A stretch of 64,000 bases of DNA from Conus ventricosus. Lineage: Eukaryota > Mollusca > Gastropoda > Neogastropoda > Conidae. Positions 57,241 to 64,000 of this stretch are shown one piece after another. The position numbers and the translations under genes are program-made. Position 1 is the first letter of the stretch. Each line of letters starts with the position of its first letter. The stretch spans positions 81,754,470 through 81,818,469 of the forward strand of contig CM031607.1 of NCBI GenBank assembly GCA_018398815.1. The letters run 5' to 3'. The notes under the pieces were generated by a model. It saw only the letters and a list, made by a program, of their open reading frames with translations, made no database searches and was not told the origin of the DNA.

Positions 57241-60200
57241 GATTTTGTGGGGAAAATTTAACCCTTTAAATGAATTTTCTTTTTGTTCCCCCTTTGACCA
57301 GACCCAGCTTAAAACCACCTTCGGGCCGCTTGGGCCATTGCTTTCGGGGCCCTCTGTTTTTTTCCCCCTCCATGCAACTGGAGCTTTTTTTATGAGGCTG
57401 TATGCAATTTCCCAAAAAAACCCCCCCAGCCCCCAATTTTCTGCAGAAGGATTTTGACCTGATACCTTCTCCCCCTCAGCTTTTTTCCCAGATCAGCATA
57501 CTTTTTAGTCTTGTAGATTTGATTTGCCTCCTTCGGGTTTCTCATATGGCACAGTGAGCTCGATAAAGGATCTCGTTGGTTGACTGCGGGTGGTACTTTC
57601 TGGTCTCAGGGCCACTCTTGCTGATTTTCTCGGGTTGACCCCTTTCCTTTTCCGGGGGGGTCTGCAGTTACCCCCTTCATCGCCCCACCCCACGGGGACT
57701 CTGCCTGAAATTTTTCGAGGGGCATGTTTTTTTGGCCCCAGGTTTTGAACCCCCAGCCGCAAAAATTTTGCGGGTGTTTTTGGAGTCCGTTTTCCCTCTT
57801 ATGGTTTTGGGGGTACTAGCCCAGATGCTTTTTAAAATTTTTCTTTGAGCCTTAGTTGTGCCCAAGGGGTTTTCCTTCCCTTTGGAGCAGGGTCCTTTAA
57901 TGAGTTTGGGGGCCCATGTCCACTTTTTGTTTTCCTTGGCAGAGGGGGCATGAGGATCGTCTTTTTTTCCCACTTAAACCAGGTTTGCTTTTGGGGGCAA
58001 AAGATCATATCAGATTGAGAATAAAGATGATCCTGAGGGGGGCCATGTGCCAAATGTCATCAAATTTTGGACTTTTTTGGGAAAGTGCTTTTTTTCCACT
58101 TGTCCATTCCCCTTCGGGCTCTGCTGGACTGCTTTTTTGGGGTCCCTTTTTTGGGCTTCTTATTTTCTCACCCCCTGAAAAATCAGTCTCCCTTTTTCTT
58201 TTCCTTTGGTCTTTGACCCACCATTCAGTTTTGGGCCCCCCCCAGTCCCGGGCCCGCTGGGCTTTTGTGTGCCCCTTTTTTTCTTGTCTTGAGACCTTTT
58301 TTTTGCAGAAAACCTCACCTCTTGAAAATTTTCATTTTTTCCCCGTCTTCATGGGGGTTGATTGCTTTACCCCTTTGGGGGGCCCCCGAATCCTCCAGCA
58401 TGCCTTTTTAAACTATCTTCCCTGCTTTGTATTTCCCCCAGGATGGATTTTTAGTGATAGTTTCAGCTTTGCTTGGGGGACCGTGCACGCTATGAGTGGG
58501 AAAGGGTTGGGGGCACCCAAGGGCCCTTTGCTTTGAAATTGTTGATTTGGGCTTCCATTGCCCCCGAGTTTTGCTGGTGCAGTTTTCTTTTTTCCCTCAG
58601 AGGCCCTAGGGCTTTTGGTTTTAAAACCCGAACGGCAGACACCCGACCCTTTTATTTCCAGGGAACCCCCACTGGCCTGGGCTCCAAAACCTTCTTCCAA
58701 CCATCTGTTTGGGTTTTTTTTGCTTTTTTGTGTAAATTTTTGGGGGGACATCCTACCCCCCCTCTTCCAAGGGTTTTTTGAATGGCCCCTTCTGTGACTG
58801 GGTTGGAAATGGCCCCGGTTTGGGAACATGAAGACCACGTTCGGCCCCTTTTTTTTTCCTCTAAGAAAACCCCTTATTTCTTTGGCTTGGGAAAGCATCC
58901 GGGGGTTTTCGGGCCACCCCTCCCGCACAAGGGCCCTGTCCTTTGTCCCCTCTGGATGAAATCACTGTAGTGTCTTTCCCCCTTTAAGGCCTTTAGAGGG
59001 GGCATCTTGCCCTCCAACGCCAAGGTCTATTTGTCTTGCGTTGCTCGTTGCTGCTTTTTAAGATGGGCCTTTTCCTTTTCAACACGAAAATATTGGGGAA
59101 ATTTCTCAAATGTCAAACTGTACTTTTTCACACGCGCTTTTATGGGGCACATTTATCCATACGCAACACGCAATCTTTCCAAAAACAACCAAAAGGCGCC
59201 TACCGAAAAGTTTTTTCTTTCCCCCCCCTCCTTTGGGAAAAACCCCTTTACTAAATTCCCCATCAAACAATTTAAAAAATTTTTACATGTTGCTCTCTTT
59301 CCACGGGGAAACAAACTAACTCCTCAAGACTTCATAAAGTTTAAAGGGCCCTTTAAAACAACCCTTGGCCCAAAAAAAACCAGGCCAGGAAATAAAAGAT
59401 ACTTTTTATCCTTGGGTCTATGCCCGCATCCGAATTAAGACCGCTCCAACCCTTTTATGATTTCCCCCTCTCCCCTCAGACATATCCCCGCCCCCCCCAT
59501 TTTCCCCCTGGAGTTTTGGGCTTTTTGACTCCTCTCCCCGACTTTTTTCCCGTTATGGAGAGATGGGTTCAACTCCTTTCCTGTCTTCTTTCCCGTCCCT
59601 GGGAAAATGACGAGTTCCCGCTCCTTCCCCGGAGTCCTTTAAATTCCCCGGGGGGTTTCCCACCGGGTTTTGTTCCCCACACCCTGGCCCTCTTCAACCA
59701 CCTCACGGGGTGAAAGGTGGGGGTGAAGGACGAAGGGGGAAAAGGTGAAGGGGGTGAAACACCCCATAAGGGTTTGGTAAATAACCTGCTTCTTAAATTT
59801 AACCCTATGAATTCTTTTTTTTCTCTTTTTTTTTAAAATTTTCCCCCGTAGCTTTCCCCCCCAAATATTATGCCCCCACCTGGTAAGGGGTGGTCAGCAG
59901 CGGGGACCAACGTCTGACAGGGGTTTTTGTTTTCCCAGGCCATTGCTGGGGTAAAACCGATTTTTTTCCTCCCCCCTTAGTGGTGGGATACTCAGTGTTC
60001 CCAAACCAATGGGCCACACCTTTCCAGCCCTTTTTAAACATTCTCGTGGGCACTTTCACCCAAAGACCACGTTTTTTTCCCTTTAACCCAGTCAACTCAC
60101 AATTATTTGGGGGGCGCCCCCTACACTTGTCAACCACACGAATATTTTTTCCTTTTTTATAGTGGATGGGGGAAAAAATTAAAATCACTAACTACAGTGA

Positions 60201-60760
60201 TGGACTCACAAACCTGGGTGGGGAGGCTAAAGTAAAATACATCACCAAAAAAAAATTTCAATGCCCACTTCCAAGTTGATCCAATCGTTGGGTATTCCTT
60301 GGGGAGGAACCGCATTGGAAGCCATTGAAGTAATTCTTGGCATGTTGTGGATGTTCTTTTACACCCTGGGGAACCCTCTCAAAAGCCAGCTGTTTCATCT
60401 TTGCGGTTTGAGATCCCTAGCGATTGCCAGATCAAGCCACACTCCCTCCCCCTCTTCTTTTGGTTTTTTCTCTTTTGGGTTTCGTCCCCGATCATGTGGG
60501 CGTTGGTTTTTACCACAGCCAAACCACGCCTGGGATGCCTTTTTTCTGGGCTGACCATCCAAGTACTTTTTTCCGCGAGGTATTTGGGCCCCGACTTGCT
60601 GCCCTGACAGAAAAAAAAAATTTTCCCCCTTTAACGGGGGAGTAGTGATATTGGGGTTGAGCTGGCTGAAAATTTTTATAAGCTTCAACCCCCGGTAATT
60701 TTTCCAAAAAAGGTTTTCTCGTCTCGGAGTGACAAGGCAAATTTGATTTTGAGTTTTTTC
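57241..60760 (-). mobile_element. R2-like LINE, RT to REL endonuclease, copy 3
   Basis: Inverted relative to copy 2. On the minus strand: RT start region with KIFSQL (about 60,685-60,705), VWLDLAIARDL (about 60,408-60,440), a FMFPNRGHFQPS block (about 58,795-58,830), NPNRWLEEGFGAQ (about 58,680-58,720), then the endonuclease ELTVPYEKPE (about 57,530-57,562) preceded by LRPEST. The distance between the first and second RT blocks is about 850 bp longer than expected, suggesting an insertion within 59,000-60,250, where no domain was recognised. Confidence 0.65.
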
Positions 60761-63760
60761 TAGTTTTGGGGACGGTTTGGGGGATAAAAAAGCTTCAACC
60801 TTTTCCCCTTTTTTTTTTTTGTCTTTAGTTTTTCCCTTTTCCCCCCCCCCTTTCAAAGCTTTCACAAAAAAAATTGAAATCAGGAAATCCGATCCCCCTT
60901 ACCTATTCTTTTCAGTGCAGTCCCTTTAAAAAATTCTGTTTTTTCATTAGTCCCTACGGGAAAATTTTGACCCTTTGAAAGGCGCAAAAGCCCCAAATAT
61001 TCGTATCGTGGTTCGGTTTGAATTGGCCATAAAAATACAAAGATTTTAGACATAAATTTAAAAATTTCAGAATTGCTATTTTTCTTTCTGGTGTTTTTTA
61101 AATTTTTTTAACCCAAACTCAGTAAAAGTTTATAATTTTTGAGAATTTTCAGTAAAATTTTTATATCCGAGCAATTGTGAGCTCTGCTTTTAAGCCATAG
61201 AATAATAATTTAAAAATATAATGAGCGCTGCGCTGGGTTATAATAATAAAATTTAAATTTTGATAATAATAAAAAAAAAATAATAATAAAATAATAATAA
61301 TAAAATTTTTTTAAAAATAATAAAAATAATAATAAATAATAATAATAAAAATAATAAAAAAAATAATGAGGACCCAAAACGTAGCGCCATGAACCCAACC
61401 TTTGGCTACAGGACTTTTTTTGGGATACAAAAACCCTTTGTATTTTCCACTACAGCTTCAAACCAAAGAAAAACACAAAAACAAAAAAAAATTTTAAAAT
61501 AAAGTTTGTTTTGTCCCCAGTAACCCGTTTAAAAGAAATTAAAACAGGTTTTGAAGTCTATCGGCGGCCCCCCACTCTAAAGCAGGCAGACCAGGGCCAT
61601 GACCCCGCCCCCCCCTCCCCAAAACCCCTCCCTTTCTGGACTTCAACCTTTTTTTCACTCCCCTCTTTCCCCTTTCCTTTCCCTGCCCCCTGTCACGCTG
61701 CGAGCCGGCTGCGCCCCCTCTCCCATGCTATCCCCGTCATGGAATGGGGACCCCGTGCGAGTACAAAAGGCACTTGTTCGAAAGCGGCAACCCGTCAGCT
61801 GAACACACTCTAGGTCGCCCCAGCCCGGCCCCAATAACTGACGAATAGGTCGGAAAAAACCATCACATCATCATCCACCTTATGCTCGAGTGAGTCGTTG
61901 AATTAAAAAATTTAAACTTTGGGGGGAAAAAAGATTTTGGGAAGCCTGGCCCGCTGTGTAAAAAACGTTGTTTTGTCCCCTACGCTTTTCGAAGGTTTCG
62001 CCGCCATCTTTTCAAACAAGACAAAGCCCCGGTGGTCATCCAGGGCAGTGATGAAATAAAGGTTTTTTTCCCCCCAAAATTGGGGTTTTTGCATATCATT
62101 TTAATTCTACAGGCAATAAGGCTTACTACCCCACGCTATTAAGTTTCCTTAAAAGAAAAGTAACGAATGAAAAAATTTAAGGGAAAAATGCATGACGGGG
62201 CAAATTTGGGCGGGCCCTAGGGACGGGGGGAAAACATTTTTTACTGTGGCGCAGCTGCGGGCCCTTTTTGGGTTTGAGGTTCTGTCCCCCTTGCTAAGTA
62301 CAAAAAAACCAGGGAAAATTTTTAAAATAAAATAAATTTTTCTTTTTCTTGTTCTTGTTTTCGTTTTTCTTGTTATCATTGGGGGGGTTGGGTTTTTTTT
62401 GTTCTTGTTCTTCTTTTCTTCTTGTTCTTTTCTTCTTGGTCGTCCGGGGGTCGTTTGTGGTGTCATCGTCATTGGGCTATTTTTTCCCCTTTAAAAGCTA
62501 AAAAATGATGTGTTAAACCCCATTGTTTGGGGAATGGGGGTTTGGGAAAGTACGAATAGCAAAAATTTCTACTTTCGCTGAGAGGGCTGTAGAAATCCAA
62601 GTTTAAAAATCTTCGTGAAGTTCTCATGAAATATCTAAGTAAACCGGGGGGAAAATTAATCGAAATTCCATGTGAAAAAGTCGGTGGATAAACCAAGTTA
62701 ATAAACTTACAAAGAAAATTAGGCAGTTTATTCAGGTGAAAATGTCCAAAAATGAAGTACACCCCAAAGGGGAAAAGGCTGGTGGGGTAGGCAAAAAAAA
62801 AAAATGGAGGTGATGCATGCGATGGGGGAAAATTTGAGTAAACAGGGGGAGTGTCCGAAGAAAGTCTAGGTTTAATTTTAAAAGGTTTATTTTGGGGGAA
62901 GAGCCAGGGGGGAAGTTTCAATCAAAGTATCTAGGAAAAACAGCTGAAAAAAAACGAATTTGCCATCAATGTACAGGGTCTTTCCCTTTGGGGTGCTGCC
63001 CTTCTTTAGGGAAAATAGATGCCCAAGGGAAAAATGAGTTTTAATCCTTTTTGGATTTCTATCATTTTTGTTGTTTTTGCAGAACAAATAATAGAACATG
63101 ACTTATTAAAAAAAGTCTTTTTCATTTTTTTCGGGTTTTTAAAGATGGGGTCAGCACAGCATCAAATTTAAAAACGACACCCGAGTTTTAAACCCTTTCC
63201 AAGTTGTCAGAATGATTTGGGTTTACTTCTCGTATACTTTTTTTTCTTTTTACTCAAAAACAAGGCAAAAGGGGAACGGACAATTTGGGACTGTAAATTT
63301 TTTGAAACAGCGTGGAGTCACCTATCTAGTCCAAAAACCCGGGTCTGCCAAATTTACGTGCTGTTTATGAAAAGGGTATACAACATTTCCCAAAAAATCA
63401 GACTAAGTGGGATAACTTTGGGTTTTTTCAAATTGGATTGCCTCAAAGGTTCATCATTGTGACTGTAAAATCAACAGAGTAAAAATTCCGGGGGTTTTTT
63501 TCGGTTCATGTTATCCGGACCGACGGAAAAGGTTTTTGCCTTAGTTTTTGGGGACTACTTGGACCCGCCCAAAATTTTTACGAAAATTTTGGGGGGGGGC
63601 TTCAAACTCAATCCTCCATACCCGTTTAGCCGAAGGGAGCAATATCAGGGTTTTCTAAGGGATGGGAACCAGGCTTAAACGTTTCAACTTTAGCACCTAT
63701 CTCTTATTTAACGCCGTGATTGAAAGGGAAACTAACCTTCCGAAGCAGGAGGGAGAAAAT
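60761..63760. other. Smeared sequence, no readable gene; (AAT)n tract
   Basis: An (AAT)n/(AATA)n stretch lies at about 61,245-61,370. No other feature can be supported. Confidence 0.55.
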
Positions 63761-63765
63761 TCCCC

Positions 63766-63836
63766 TCTCTCTCGCGCTCCCTCTCTCTCTTCCTCCTCTC
63801 TCTCCTTCTCTCTTCCTCTCTCCTTTTTCTCTTCTG
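63766..63836. repeat. (CT)n-rich tract
   Basis: CTCTCT-rich pyrimidine stretch with CC interruptions. Confidence 0.85.
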
Positions 63837-63940
63837 GGGGGGTGGGTGGGTTGTGTTTGTTTCGTGGTGTTTAAAATTTTATTTATATTCTTATTTATTT
63901 ATAATAATTTTTATATAATTTATATATAAAAATTTTTAAA

Positions 63941-64000
63941 AAGTGTGTGTGGGGTGTGGGTGTGGTGTTTTGGGGGTGTGTTGTGTGTGTGTGGGTTTTG
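63941..64000. repeat. (GT)n-rich tract at window edge
   Basis: GT repeats with G-run interruptions continue out of the window. Confidence 0.85.

Overview
This is eukaryotic, very probably molluscan (gastropod-like) genomic DNA. The evidence is a broken LDLa + leucine-rich-repeat + 7TM receptor gene of the GRL101 type, dense (CA)n/(TA)n/(ATT)n microsatellites, tRNA-derived SINEs, several invertebrate LINE families, a Penelope-like element, a Ty3/Gypsy element and a Polinton/Maverick. No bacterial gene organisation is present. Almost every coding stretch is broken by small insertions and deletions. This can reflect real decay, but duplicated segments that lose different single bases at the same site point to uncorrected long-read consensus errors as well.

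Layout. 1-2063: CR1/L2-like LINE 3' half. 2-9 kb: microsatellites and a fragment of an R2-like LINE (REL endonuclease) ending in a tRNA-like tail. 9.0-11.1 kb: the GRL101-like receptor. 11.4-19.1 kb: a 3.8-kb tandem duplication. Each copy carries (CA)n, a fold-back Penelope GIY-YIG fragment, two hammerhead-ribozyme-like cores, (TA)n tracts and a minus-strand CR1/L2-like LINE; the second copy's LINE continues to about 20.3 kb with its endonuclease. 22.2-27.1 kb: two copies of a tRNA-SINE, one with a clean 9-bp target duplication. 27.5-29.3 kb: a 1.8-kb imperfect palindrome.

29.3-48.6 kb: the centrepiece, a nested structure. A Gypsy element (gag zinc knuckles, protease, RT, integrase) is split inside its protease region by a roughly 15.9-kb Polinton/Maverick at 29,779-45,678. 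The Polinton has ~160-bp terminal inverted repeats and a possible 5-bp flanking duplication. Recognisable genes are a protein-primed family B DNA polymerase, a retroviral-type integrase, an A32/FtsK-type packaging ATPase, and probable virion proteins; several reading frames have no recognised function. All are frameshifted in this sequence.

48.9-50.4 kb: microsatellites and a minus-strand jockey-like LINE. From about 50.44 kb to near the end the sequence texture changes: bases look smeared into homopolymer runs. Two inverted copies of the R2-like LINE can still be read through it (52.4-55.3 kb plus; 57.0-60.8 kb minus). No intact cellular gene, no rRNA, no genuine tRNA gene and no CRISPR was found.
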